Shown here in pieces: positions 44,512 through 55,642 of a DNA stretch of 64,000 bases. Below the pieces are notes generated by a model that had not been told where the DNA came from, did no database searches, and worked only from the letters and a program-made list of their open reading frames with translations. The DNA lies in contig OY744470.1 in NCBI GenBank assembly GCA_963556145.1, forward strand, positions 2,480,001 through 2,544,000, given 5' to 3'. Position numbers and translations under genes: made by a program. Each line of letters opens with the position of its first letter. Within the stretch, counting starts at the first letter, position 1. This DNA comes from Hygrocybe punicea. Lineage: Eukaryota > Basidiomycota > Agaricomycetes > Agaricales > Hygrophoraceae.

Positions 44512-44549
44512 AAACATATTAGCCCTTTGCAAACATATCAGCCCTTTGC
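44512..44549. repeat. 19-bp direct repeat, two copies
   Basis: AAACATATTAGCCCTTTGC is directly followed by AAACATATCAGCCCTTTGC. It lies between the secreted-protein promoter and the end of RIM13. Confidence 0.85.
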
Positions 44550-44665
44550 ATCATTTGATTCATTCGAAGCCAACGAGACGACCGCCTCCATCAAAAAGTA
44601 AATATGCGGTCAACCGCACGGTTCGGGATTCCTTGACGGGAACTAAATGTGACTTCACTACCCCC

Positions 44666-47600
44666 CTAACAAAGTTCTTTCCGCAAGACATTCACGCCAG
44701 CTGTTGTGCTGTAAATGATCAATCGAAACTCGGTTTGCACTCCAGAATTATACGTCGACGACACGAGATGGTATTTCCCGGGCTTCAGTGCAGTTCGAGG
44801 AGTCGAGACTCCAGAAATAGCATCAGAGTACGGGCCAGATGTAATAACAAGTTCGCCCGTGAAGCCATCAGCGGACGGACGGAAGAGGCTAACGTTGAGG
44901 GGGACAGAGGCGGCAGGTCGAATAAGCTGAAGACGGACCCTACAGAAATGCTGTTTGACAGCGACTGCAAAAAATGGAACGAAACGGCCTTACTTCAACT
45001 CGGTGAGTGATGGAACGTCGATTTCGAAGGTAGGGTTCTTTAAATATCCATTGAAGGTGGGGCTGCCCATGGCTGTATGTTCGTCCCTATGCAAAAAAAA
45101 TTACAACGTGTGCTATTCTAGCGAGACTGTGCACACCATGCTCCACGGACTGTTTTGCAATACATGCCAGCTCCTTCTTGCGGAATGGCCTTGAAGTCAA
45201 AACAACGTGAACTTTCCACTCTCACCGAAAAGGACCCTGTATGATGAGGCTCAAAAGCAGAGACGATCACTGTATAGTCTCCGGCTGGACATGGCGCTGT
45301 GAGGGAAACACGTTAGAAATCACTTCCAGACAACACACCTGGTAATTCTACAGCGACTCTGGCGAATCCGTAGCTATACGTGCCAGAATTGACCGCAATT
45401 TCCTTCTCAGTTAACCTACAGAGTCAAGCTAGTTCGGCACAAAAAGGAGATCATACTGAGAAACGACTTACTCCACTATTCTCTGACCTTGTGACCAAAC
45501 CACCATGAGGTTGAATGGTATACCTTTGGAGCCCTGCACAGACAGAACCACTGGAGCCTTTAACTCGGAGCGAACCCAGTCAGGAGATGGTTGCTTCTGT
45601 TTTCCAGGGCGAATGCGGAGATGATATTGGGGGTTCACCATGAACGTTGGGTAGCTACAATTTCCGCCCCCGTTCTTGCTAGTCAGTGTTCCATCAACCT
45701 GCTTACTAGTGGTCAAAGTAATATAAACGACACCTTTGAAAAGACCTTCACCTTGGTAGTATATGGTGCTTTTGAAATAGCCTCATTCCATGACATATCG
45801 CATGATGAAAATGCGGTGACCGTAAAGCCGACATCGTCAGAAGGCCCGTCATACGAAGCAAAAATGGACAAGGTGCTGGACGACGGTGACGTGCTGGATG
45901 TCTGCGAGATATTAGTCTGGACCTAATAGTTGATCCGTGAATCAACAATAACGTGGGCATTGGGCAGATTTGTTCACCAAAATATGTGGACTGTTGCTGT
46001 AACTTCCCTATACAAGCAGGATTCAGCAAGGCAACTTATACGCGGGGAATGACAATACTCTCAAAGCGATCTTGTTGAGATCTGGCGATGTTGGCGCATG
46101 GTCATCCGTTCGCACTTGTAATGCAATATACTCCGATGTTCTTCGCGTATCGGTCATATGACGGGTCAGGAGTATCCAGACATTCTGCGACGCCTTGTCT
46201 ACGGATGTATTCCGGACATTGAGTTGTAAATGACGAGTCGATGCTTAGAGATAACGCTGGATTGTGAGAAAGACAACAGCAGACTTGATTTCCCCTCACA
46301 TTGCCCTTTGTCTTCTTGAACATTCTTTGGTAGCCAAAATCTTCAAACCGCCCTTCAGAATAAATCACCCAACAATCCACCCGCACTCACCCGTGAAAGT
46401 TCAACTGATTTGGGAAGAGATTTGGGTCCCAGTTCAGATAGATCCCATCAAACACTTCACATACATCATCCCAGGACATATTCAAGACTCCTGGGGTAAA
46501 AGTCTGCGAGACATGTTTACTCCACTGCGATAGTGCGGTGTCGGTATTGTCCTCAATTGGGGGTGAGATCCAGGAGGCCAAGACCGTCAACTGACGTTCT
46601 TCGTTCACCTTCCGCATATCTGGAACATATAAGGTGACATAAATGGTGACCAGTGTGTCACCTTACCAACCACAGCATAGCAGTGTGATGCAGGAAGGTC
46701 CACACCTCTCCAGCCAACATTGGGCCGTTGACCGGTTCCTACCGTGAAAACGCAGTGGCCTTGATGAGAAAGACGACATATTCAGCTCAGAATAGTCGAG
46801 CATTGGTATAAAATCATACATACCTGCAGAGAACCCACTCGCGATACGACGCCAAGTCCTCTCGCGTTCGAAAGTTGGACTAATTTAGATTCAACTTGTG
46901 TCACAAATTTTGGAACAGGGTCGGCTCGCCTTTTGATTTCAATATGTTCTGGTATCCACCCCGTCAACGCGCTGGCCGGGAGGAATAATCAAGATCAGGT
47001 TGTTGCGTCAGACGAGATGTTTCATACTGAAGATCAATGCATGAATTTCTAGGCGGGGGAATTAAATTCCATCCTCTAAACGAGCGTCGCACTCACGACC
47101 CAGGGAAATCATACCCTCCCATAAGCTTCATATACTAAGAGGGCCAGTAATGTCAGCGCTGCAATGTTAAACAATGAATGACTGACAGCTTTCTCTACAA
47201 GAGAGGGCCACAGCTGCGACTGAAACCTGGTGGACATGCACAGCAGAGATCCATCAGGGTGGAATGGTAAATTATCATCGATGACTTTGTAGCAATTCAC
47301 ATTTCATGAGATACGATAATATACGATTTGTATTTCTCACCGATCTAAGAAAGAAAAGAAGTTGAGAGTGTTTCTCAAGTGATACCATAGATCGAGATAA
47401 ATTACGCGACGGTGGCCCCCATTAAGGAGGATACGTAAATCGTATCGCCCAGTCTCAGATAAAGTTGGGGTGTTCGTCGTGTCCTGAGGGTATAAAGAAG
47501 ACAACCCAAGCTGTTGAAAGAACAGATTTGATGAGAAAATCAACTAGCTGAGAGGACGGACACTACTTTTGATTCAAACCGGCGGTGGTGTTCGAGACAA

Positions 47601-48307
47601 ACCGAGAAGGACGCACAAACCGAACAATCAGTCACAATGTGCTGAAAGATAGCGTCGGGAAGAATGCGTGGGGAGATCATGGTTGCTTGTGGGATGGCTT
47701 CAATAGCTCTTCGCCAAACGGGAGAGACGTTGCTTTGCTCGAGAGAAAAGTTGGGTTGCCCGTCAGGATCTCTGTCAGTTGTGTTCTTGTTTGAAATTTT
47801 GCAACACACAAGAAGCTTGGTTGACCTACTGATATACTGACGCCGAACGAACTTCCGGAGCAGGCTCGTTCCAAAGACGGAATCGAAGATTGTTGACTTG
47901 TGACGACATTTTCAAGATGCGAAATTGCTCCGCTTCGATGAATACGAGATCAAGAGGGTTCCGGGCAATCTAAGAAGGATTGTGGACTTACCATTGGAGA
48001 AGGGATTGATCATGACAGGTATCAAATCCCTTTTCGTTGCCTTGATTTTTTCAGCACGTTCCAACGCTCTGCCTGCTTGGGACTTGCATCTTGTGCGCAG
48101 TCTATCGTCAGCAGTAGTCCGGCTGAGATGAAGAAAACTTTCGGCAGCCTTGATATACCAGTGAAAGGCTTGATCCCAATCACTGCCTAGTTCGGCGCTT
48201 GCTGCCTTAGAGTAAAACCCCTACTGAAGCAGGAAAGTTGTGGCTCTACGGGCTAGGATGAGTGTACGAACTTCTGCGTCGAGTTCAACGGCAGACCCTG
48301 AAGCCAT
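44666..48307 (-). CDS. RIM13: Calpain-like cysteine protease Rim13/PalB of the pH signalling pathway, with an early in-frame stop
   Basis: Rim13/PalB cleaves the transcription factor Rim101/PacC at ESCRT-III-marked endosomes. Domains in order are an N-terminal MIT domain (AFHWYIKAAESFLHL, CKSQAGRALERAEKIKA), then the calpain catalytic domain with VSPVWRR, VTDCSVCASFSVCLEHH (active Cys), LGLSSLYPQD, ALTGWIPEHIEIK, GHCVFTVGTG, ASHCYAVV (active His) and LNMSWDDVCEVFDGIYLNW. PalB-specific tandem domains follow (FMVNPQYHLRIRPG, GDYTVIVSAFEP, TALKPGKYHLVSSTY, GVNVLRKELC). About 15 short introns are implied. Codon 29 (48223-48221) is TAG inside a 15-base segment that related proteins, as I remember them, do not have. 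Either the allele is damaged, the base calls are wrong, or the annotation of the first exon differs. Confidence 0.8.
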
Positions 48308-48386
48308 GTTAGGAGTCCTTGGCCGCTTGGCAGCGAAGATTGAGGATATCTAATCTAAGATCAATGAGCGAAACTTGACTTTGGTC

Positions 48387-49129
48387 ATGTTTCTGTCACT
48401 GGCGCGAGCGGCGCTGCTGTTGGTAGTATATCCTTTCCTCGGTGGGTGACAGCCTTAGGCCTCAACACACTGTTCGCTGATGCCCTTGGCTTTTAGGTTA
48501 TGCTGAAACAGTTACGCTCTACGATGTTGTTCCGACCACTGGCATCACCGTACACGACCATATCTCCTACTCGATAATGGTCGAGGGTGTGAACTCGCAA
48601 GGCCAAACCACTTACGCAGAGGATATCATACAAAGCCTAGGCTACGGAGATCCGACCAGTGGGACAAAACCTTCGACTGTCACAATACCGGCGCAAACGT
48701 TCCACGGTACGTTCCGTTGTTAAAAAGTGGCACTGTATTTTTTTGACACCACCACACATAGCTACGGTGGTACAAGATGCCACCGTTCAGTTGTTCACGG
48801 AGTTGCCGGCGTCTAGTAACGGGGTTGGGGCTATTCGATCCTGTAGCATTGGAACGAATGGGAAGGGGATATGCGTGGAGCAGATTTGGGTGGAAGGGCA
48901 GAGCACATTCACCTCATCTTTTACCGGCACCCTCGTACCATATTATACCCTCACGAATGTTACCGCCGTGGCCGCCACTAGTACCCCCAGTACCACACAC
49001 ACCGGTACCACAAGTACGGCTACGAGCTCGGATGGTGTTGCGGTATACCGACCTGCAAGGACAGTCGTGACTGTGTGCCTCGTAATTATGCTGTCCAACT
49101 GGTTTGTAACTGCTTCGCACTCTCTGTAA
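48387..49129 (+). CDS. Surface protein with signal peptide and hydrophobic C-terminus (GPI-anchor-like)
   Basis: A short signal exon MFLSLARAALLLVVYPFLG joins through an intron (GTGGGT...TTTTAG) to YAETVTLYDVVPTTGITVHD. A second intron (GTACGT...CACATAG) joins PAQTFH to ATVVQDATVQLF. The body is Thr/Ser-rich with likely glycosylation sites (SSFTGTLVPYYTLTNVT, STPSTTHTGTTSTATSS). It ends with VVTVCLVIMLSNWF, a hydrophobic tail typical of GPI-anchored wall proteins. Function unknown. Start codons of this gene and RIM13 are 79 bp apart on opposite strands. Confidence 0.7.
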
Positions 49130-49465
49130 ATGTAAACATGATGAACGTCTGGACTCTGGAGGTAATCGAGGTTCTGCGTATGATGAACAATCTTTGTCTG
49201 ATCCAGTATCCAGTTGTATCTTCTCAAAGTACTCACCACACCAATATAAGGATTCCTGATCCTCCTCCACAAACTCGTGAATTATTCATGTCTCATTTTC
49301 AAGCTGACTTGCAGGATTGATCGAGATCTCCCCCGCAAACACATGTTGCTTACTGGTGAGTCAGTGGTGACACAGACAAGGGGACAAGGGACAAGGGGAA
49401 TGCTGTCCGTTCTACGCATTTGCCTTATGATATAAATAATACTCCACTGCAATGGCCAGGTTCGA

Positions 49466-50520
49466 GTGCCAACAATGTCTTCATGCGGTCAATCCAACAG
49501 CGACTCTAGTTGTCCCTCTTCTGTGTCCGTAGTATCTACCGCATCCCGCAGCGACACCGTCTGGTTCCACGACGGTAATCTCATCATTCAAGCCGAGAGC
49601 ACTCGTTTCCGTGTGTACCGTGGTCTCCTCATCAAGCATTCGTCTGTTTTCCGCGACATGTTGTCCTTACCGCAGCCCCCTGATCAAGAGCTTTTTGATG
49701 GCGTTCCCGTCGTGCGACTGCATGACACCGCCCAGGACGTCACGTTCTTCCTCACCGCCCTCTACGATTCGAGGTAATCAATCCTCTCCTCTCATCTGTT
49801 GTTTGACTCACTGGAGCTGCGCCAAGTTTCTGCGAAAGGACCCTTGACACCGAATTTGCAGTGATCGCTGGCATCTTCAGGCTTAGCGTTAAATACGATA
49901 TTCGTTTCCTCCGCCGTCGCGTAGTACATCACCTCCTTGAGAACTACCCCGACACACTCAGTGACTACGACGAGCGAACTACGACTCTCAAAACAACCCC
50001 ATTTCTCGCCTTCCAGGTCCTCGATTTTGCGCGCTCGGTAGATATTACACCGCTGTTTCTTCCCGCAGTTTGCTACGAGGTCGCCACGCACGAAAACTTT
50101 TTGGAAGGCATCCTTTGGGCATCAACACACTGTAGTTCCCTGTCCTCAAAAGAGCTGTGCGCATTAGATCAATCTCGTGAAACACTCCGTGGAGCAGTAA
50201 CAGTTCGTCTCTACAAGTTCGGCGAAGATCATCTACGCCATTGCAAAGAAGCCCGTTGCAATCTCATTCCTTATTGCAAGCAAGAAACCTCCCCTGTTCA
50301 TGACCGGAAACCATTGTCCATCGAAATCCCTTGGGACAATCTGGCGTGTGGGACTTGTTTGAAAGCGGCGAGAGATACATTTACCAGTTGTAGAGAGAAA
50401 TTGTGGGAGGAATTGCCTGGGCTTTTTGACCTTCCATCATGGGAATCGATGGAAAATCCAGATGAAAGCGAGGAGGGATCAGATGGAGAAGAGGGATCAA
50501 ATGGGGGATCAGATGAATGA
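49466..50520 (+). CDS. BTB/POZ domain protein with acidic C-terminal tail
   Basis: Two exons, 49466-49773 and 49827-50520. The BTB fold is shown by FHDGNLIIQAESTRFRVYRG, LLIKHSSVFRDMLSLPQP, VPVVRLHDTAQDVTFFLTAL and, after the intron, GIFRLSVKYDIRFLRRRVVH. This fungal BTB type is expanded in Agaricomycetes and usually of unknown role, perhaps linking to Cul3. The C-terminal half has CNLIPYCKQE and CGTCLKAARDTF cysteine pairs and ends in an acidic Gly/Ser tail (EEGSDGEEGSNGGSDE). MPTMSS and MSS (49475) are both possible starts. Confidence 0.8.
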
Positions 50521-50782
50521 CCCTGAAATTGTGGAATTTTTCTTTTGGCTACAGCCATATTTTGAGTATCGACCAATTATTATTTAATTCACAGTTGCAT
50601 TATCTACCAAGCGTTGATGAGAATGGGAACACGTCTGCACCGCGATTGCCTCACCGCGATTGCCTCACCTTGATCGAGCAAATCATTGCGCCCTATGGCG
50701 TTTTTTGATGCAAAGCGGACTGTGCAACCTCTGCCAGGGCGAGCTCCTTCAACTCGTCCTCATCAAGATGAAGAACCCATCA

Positions 50783-51107
50783 TCAGCATATGCAACGGTG
50801 TTCGGCGGTGAACCGGTGGCCCACCTCTGCATGTCTTTGAACTGCAGCTTCTGTCTCCCTCCGTTTCATGACCTGTCCCCACGTCGCGTTCAGTTCAGAA
50901 ACAGTGGGATTCGGAAGTGAAATGGGACTAACCTCTGTGGCGCGCGTCAGCAAAGTTTCACAGCGGAAATGGGAAGAGAAACGTACGTCTACCCTTTTCA
51001 AGGGTTTCGCGGTGGACGGCCACGCCAAGAAATATTCCATAGACAGAGGCGGCCGCGAGGGAGAGAACGAGCCCTCGGTGGAGGATGTCAGTGATAGTTG
51101 GCGGCAT
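50783..51107 (-). CDS. COX14-like mitochondrial membrane microprotein, about 70 aa
   Basis: Exon 1 starts at ATG 51107 with MPPTITDILHRGLVLSL and contains one hydrophobic helix (LVLSLAAASVYGIFLGVAV), then HRETLEKG. Two introns (GTACGT...CACAG and GTTAGT...GGACAG) lead to VMKRRETEAAVQRHAEV. The HRG-VLxL-helix-VHxE arrangement resembles the small inner-membrane proteins of the COX14 type that help cytochrome oxidase assembly. The protein is too short for firm assignment. Its start is 109 bp from the divergent glucosidase gene. Confidence 0.5.
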
Positions 51108-51216
51108 TTGTCAATTCCAAAAAAGGAAATCAGCTTGACGTGGTAAAAATTTGCAGTACCAATTGCCACCAGCTTGTTGTCCAGGCAGCACTAGGAAACA
51201 CCAATACCATCCAGAA

Positions 51217-54200
51217 ATGTGGTCCTGGAGCCTTTCTTCCATCCTCACCTTCTGGATTTTGTTCACAGAAACCTTTGCAGTCAAGTCGGGCGATTTCAAG
51301 ACATGTTCTCAAGCCGGATTTTGTCGTAGGGGCCGGGCTTTATCTGCGAGGGCCAAGGAAAACAAGTCCTGGAAGTCTCCATATTCTGTGGATACTTCGT
51401 CGATCGTCACCTCCACCGATGAGGCCACCTTCAGGGCCAGAGTGAGATCTTCGATCTACCCTGAAATCAACTTTGGTTTGGAACTTAGGCTGCACAGAGA
51501 TGGGGTCGTTCGGGTGTGTATGGATGAGGTGGGTGGTCTGAAGAAACGCTACGATGAAGCAGCGTCGTGGGCACTCGTTTCAGAGCCAGAAATTCATCGA
51601 GCAGTGCGATGGAACGTCGGAAAGCACGACGCCCGTGTGGTCTATGGAAATAAGCAAGATATCGAGGTTGTGGTTGCGTTTGAACCTTTGGTTGTCTCCC
51701 TCCTTCGTCATGGGAAGGTGCAAGTTGTGTTGAACGGCCAAGGGCTTTTGCACATGGAGCATTTCCGTGTCAAGAATACACCCGATACAAGTATTCCTGC
51801 CCACGTTTCTGAGGAGGGATCAGACGGAGATGATGCCGTCCAAACTGTTATGAAGGTGAACCCTAATGCCTGGTTCGAAGGAGACTCTGAGGATGCCTGG
51901 TGGGAGGAGTCATTCCTCACTTGGACGGACTCGAAGCCGAAAGGTCGTCAACTTTTATTTTTTTTGGCAAACTGCTAGATGCTATGTTGACCCTCCCCCT
52001 TAGGTCCTGAATCTCTTTCTTTGGATATCAACTTCCCTAACCATGGCCATGTGTATGGCATTCCACAACATGCGACACGTCTCGCTCTACCAACGACAAC
52101 TGGCGATTCTGCAACCTTTTCAGATCCATATCGACTTTATAATACTGATGTTTTCGAATATCTGGCTTCATCCACCATGTCACTTTACGGATCTATTCCC
52201 GTTATGCACGCTCACTCTGCTGCATCCACTGTTGCCATTTTCAACGCAGTCGCGTCAGAAACATGGATAGATATTGCGCATTCAAGTGACAAGTCCACGG
52301 AAACTCACTGGATATCCGAATCCGGCATCCTTGATGTATTTCTTTTGCCCGGCCCAACACCTTCGGATGTCTTCGCCCAATATGCCAGATTGACCGGGAC
52401 GCCTGCGATGCCTGCCCATTGGGCTTTGGGATATCATCAATGTCGATGGAACTATGTCAGCTCGGATGATGTCCGCACTGTTCAGAAACGATTTGATGAG
52501 GAGAACATGCCAGTCGACGTGTTCTGGCTTGATATCGAATACTCAGAAGGACACAAATACTTTATTTGGAATGAGAAAACATTTCCTGATCCCGTTGAAA
52601 TGGTTAATGATGTAGCAGCCCTGGGTCGCAAGGTAAAGCCTATCATGAAACATTGATACTTTCCTTCTCTCATGAACTTTCTTCTTCCCCAGATGGTCGT
52701 TATCATTGATCCTCATTTGAAGCGTGACTCGGACTACCCAGTCTACAAGAAGGCGTCTGATTTGGGCGTGCTCGTCAAACCCAAGAGTGGTGAGGGCGAA
52801 TTTGAAGGCTGGTGCTGGCCAGGCAGTAGCTCTTGGGTCGATTTCTTCAATCCCGCCAGCTGGGATTATTGGAAGACCTTGTTCAAGACCACGAAACTCG
52901 CTAATGAATGGACGTGGGTCCAAAGTACGGACTCTGTCCACATTTGGAATGACATGAATGAAGTACGGCGCATGCCTTCCACAAAGATCCTTCAGTTATT
53001 GAACTCTGATATTTGTTAGCCCTCGGTGTTCAGCGGTCCAGAGATCACCATGCCAAAGGATAACATTCATTACGGAGGTTGGGAGCATCGTGACATACAT
53101 AATATTAACGGGATGCTCTTTGTCAGTTCTTTTGTCGTATCATATTGGTTGCTCACAGCTTTGCCAGTCCAATGCAACCTTTAAAGCCCTTGAGGCTCGA
53201 TCTGACCCACCAAAACGGCCCTTTGTGCTGACACGTTCTTTCTATGCGGGCTCTCAGCGTTTTGGTGCTATGTGGACTGGTGACAACTTAGGCACTTGGG
53301 AACATATGACCGCCGGCGTGCAGATGGTTTTGGCTAACGGTATTGCGGGCATGACATTCAGTGGGTGTGAGTAATATTCTGGTGATTGCCTGGTCTAGTA
53401 CTGAAAAAGATGATTGTTCTGGGCTTTCAGCTGATGTCGGTGGTTTCTTTGGTAACCCTGAACCCGACATGTTGGTTAGATGGTACCAAGCCGGCGCATT
53501 TACTCCTTTCTTCAGGGCTCACGCACACATCGACACCAAGCGGCGGGAGCCATTCCTGCTCGAGGAGCCGTATAAGGGGATTGTTCGGGACATCTTACGC
53601 TTGAGATACGCACTCTTACCGGTCTGGTACACCGCGTTTCGTGAGGCTAGTGTCACTGGAATCCCTGTTCTGAGGTGTGTGAATTATCTGTTTTTCGCTT
53701 GAGCTCTTTGGTCATCTGCTATTTATCAGACCTCATTATGTTGTGTTCCCCCACGATAAAGCTGGCTTCAGCATTGACGACCAATACTTCATTGGAGGAT
53801 CTGGCTTGCTCGTCAAACCCGTCACTCAACCAGATGTATCTGAGGCATCTGTTTATCTCGCCGAAGACCAGGTTCTGTCCAGAGTTATTACACAAATATT
53901 CCACTGATGAAGTTGCTTATCTAGGTTTATTACGACTACTTCACCCATATCGCATATCGCGGTGCCGCTAAGGGCAAACACGTCATGGTTCCCGCTGCCC
54001 TTCACCAGCTTCCCCTCCTCGTTCGTGGTGGATCCATCGTTCCGACCCGGGAACGTCCCCGGAGATCGTCCACGCTCATGATGAACGATCCGTTCACGCT
54101 GCGTGTTGCCCTAGACAATAATAGTGCCGCACGTGGGGAGCTGTACCTCGACGATGGCGAGAGCTTTTCGTACCGCAACGGCCAGCTGATATGGCGCGAG

Positions 54201-54539
54201 TTCGTTGCGGAGAGGACTAAGACAGTCCTGCGGGTGTCGAGCAGGGACTTGGCTGCGCGGTACCCCGACGCAGTCATCGATGGCGTCCTTTTAAGCGGTG
54301 TCGACAAGTCGAACGATTTTGTGAAGAGGGTGGAAGGAGCGAGGGTTGAGAGGATGATCGTTGTCGGTTTGGGCAGGGCGCCGAAGAGTGTCAAAGTTGA
54401 GGGTGGTAAGGAGCTGGAATATCAATACATCCCTGGTGTTTCGGCGAGCGAGAAAAAGGAAGGGGGGTCCAGTGTCCTCACTATCAAAGACCCTGGCGTA
54501 GGTGTCTCGGGAGATTGGAATATTGTTATTCAGATGTAA
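51217..54539 (+). CDS. Glucosidase II alpha subunit (GH31)
   Basis: Glucosidase II trims the inner glucoses from N-glycans in the ER as part of the calnexin cycle. The ATG 51217 is chosen over 51151 because it opens a signal peptide ([20 protein letters not shown]), followed by the family start [17 protein letters not shown]. Further family motifs are [40 protein letters not shown] and [17 protein letters not shown]. The nucleophile motif is WNDMNE (Asp codon 52951-52953) and the acid/base motif [14 protein letters not shown] (Asp codon 53433-53435). [20 protein letters not shown] and [10 protein letters not shown] follow. Seven introns or so; all exons stay in frame. It ends at 54539. The product is about 950 residues, the usual length. 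Confidence 0.92.
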
Positions 54540-54690
54540 TACCTATATTCTGGTATCACAAAAATTATTAGACTGCATCAAACCTGACCGCTATTGTCAC
54601 AATTCACTGCAGAGCAGTTGTGCATTTGGTAATGTTTTCTTACTAATTTCCGTGTCACCGCCTGGTCGCAACCTTAGTACACCTCGGCAA

Positions 54691-55251
54691 ATGCAAGGAC
54701 GAGCTATCGTCACGTCTTTCATCGCACAGCGAAACGGCGAAGAAATAACCCGGATTTTACTATTCAAACGGAGCACGGGAGTCCACACGTACAAGTCAGT
54801 CACTGAGTGCTTTCACAAACTACTTTGTAGTGGTTATAATAATATAAACAATTTTTGTGTCAGGGAACACTGGGCGTCTTGCTCAGGCTCCATCGAGCCG
54901 GGGGATCCCAACCCTCTGGATCGAGCATGGACTGAACTGCGGGAAGAGACCGGACTCACAGCGCAAGAGTTGAACCTGCTTTGCTCAGGGGATCCGCAAA
55001 CTCTCTTCGATGCTAGGCTCAACACTCAGTGGACGGTTTATCCATTTTTGTTGGAAATGAAGTCGCCCGAATTCGAAAGTAGAGTGAAGATTAATTGGGA
55101 ACACAGTGAGTTTAGGTGGATCCACCCAAAGGACCTCTCCAAGTATCAGACGGTGCCTTCGCTGGAGGAGATACTGCAGTGTGTTATGGCAGCATCAGGA
55201 AACCCAGACTCCTGCCAAACCTCGAGGCCAAGTGAAAAGTCTGAAGTTTAG
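54691..55251 (+). CDS. Nudix hydrolase
   Basis: Starts MQGRAIVTSFIAQRNGEEIT. An in-frame 69-base intron (GTCAGT...GTCAG) probably joins HTYK to EHWASCSGSI. The Nudix box is complete: GSIEPGDPNPLDRAWTELRE followed by ETGL, with the metal-binding REET. Nudix enzymes hydrolyse nucleoside diphosphate derivatives; the substrate cannot be read here. It begins 151 bp after the glucosidase stop on the same strand. Reading through the 69 bases would also keep frame, so intron retention would give a longer form. Confidence 0.82.
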   Translation: MQGRAIVTSFIAQRNGEEITRILLFKRSTGVHTYKSVTECFHKLLCSGYNNINNFCVREHWASCSGSIEPGDPNPLDRAWTELREETGLTAQELNLLCSGDPQTLFDARLNTQWTVYPFLLEMKSPEFESRVKINWEHSEFRWIHPKDLSKYQTVPSLEEILQCVMAASGNPDSCQTSRPSEKSEV

Positions 55252-55642
55252 ATATTTTTATTACGTTTTATTACAGCTGTTTGCAAAGCCTACATACCAT
55301 ATGGCTATGTTGTGCTTTTGATGTAAACTAATCAAACTATTGTAATCAAGGTACATTGCCAAAGTTTGAGAAGTATTTTCAACATCGCGGTGCGTAGAAC
55401 AAGAGATCAAATGATGTGTTTAAATACTCATAGCCCCACAAAACAAGAACATAAATAGCTACCTCACGCATGCGAAAACAGGTAACGACAAGACAACGTC
55501 CATAGACCCAGCCCTTCAGGACCAGTTACGAGACGACACAAAATAGACGCAAAGGTGCATGCGAAATAAACCATATTGAGACAATCTCAAACATATGGAC
55601 AACCAGTGCGGAGGACTCCGACCTCAAGAAGACAGCTGGAAA
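55252..55642. other. Intergenic stretch, nothing recognised
   Basis: Convergent spacer between the Nudix gene and a minus-strand gene; presumably both 3' UTRs. Confidence 0.5.

Noticed and set aside
49461..49480. GGTTCGAGTGCC resembling a tRNA T-arm
   Set aside because: No matching acceptor, D or anticodon stems upstream; it is part of the 5' end of the BTB gene.
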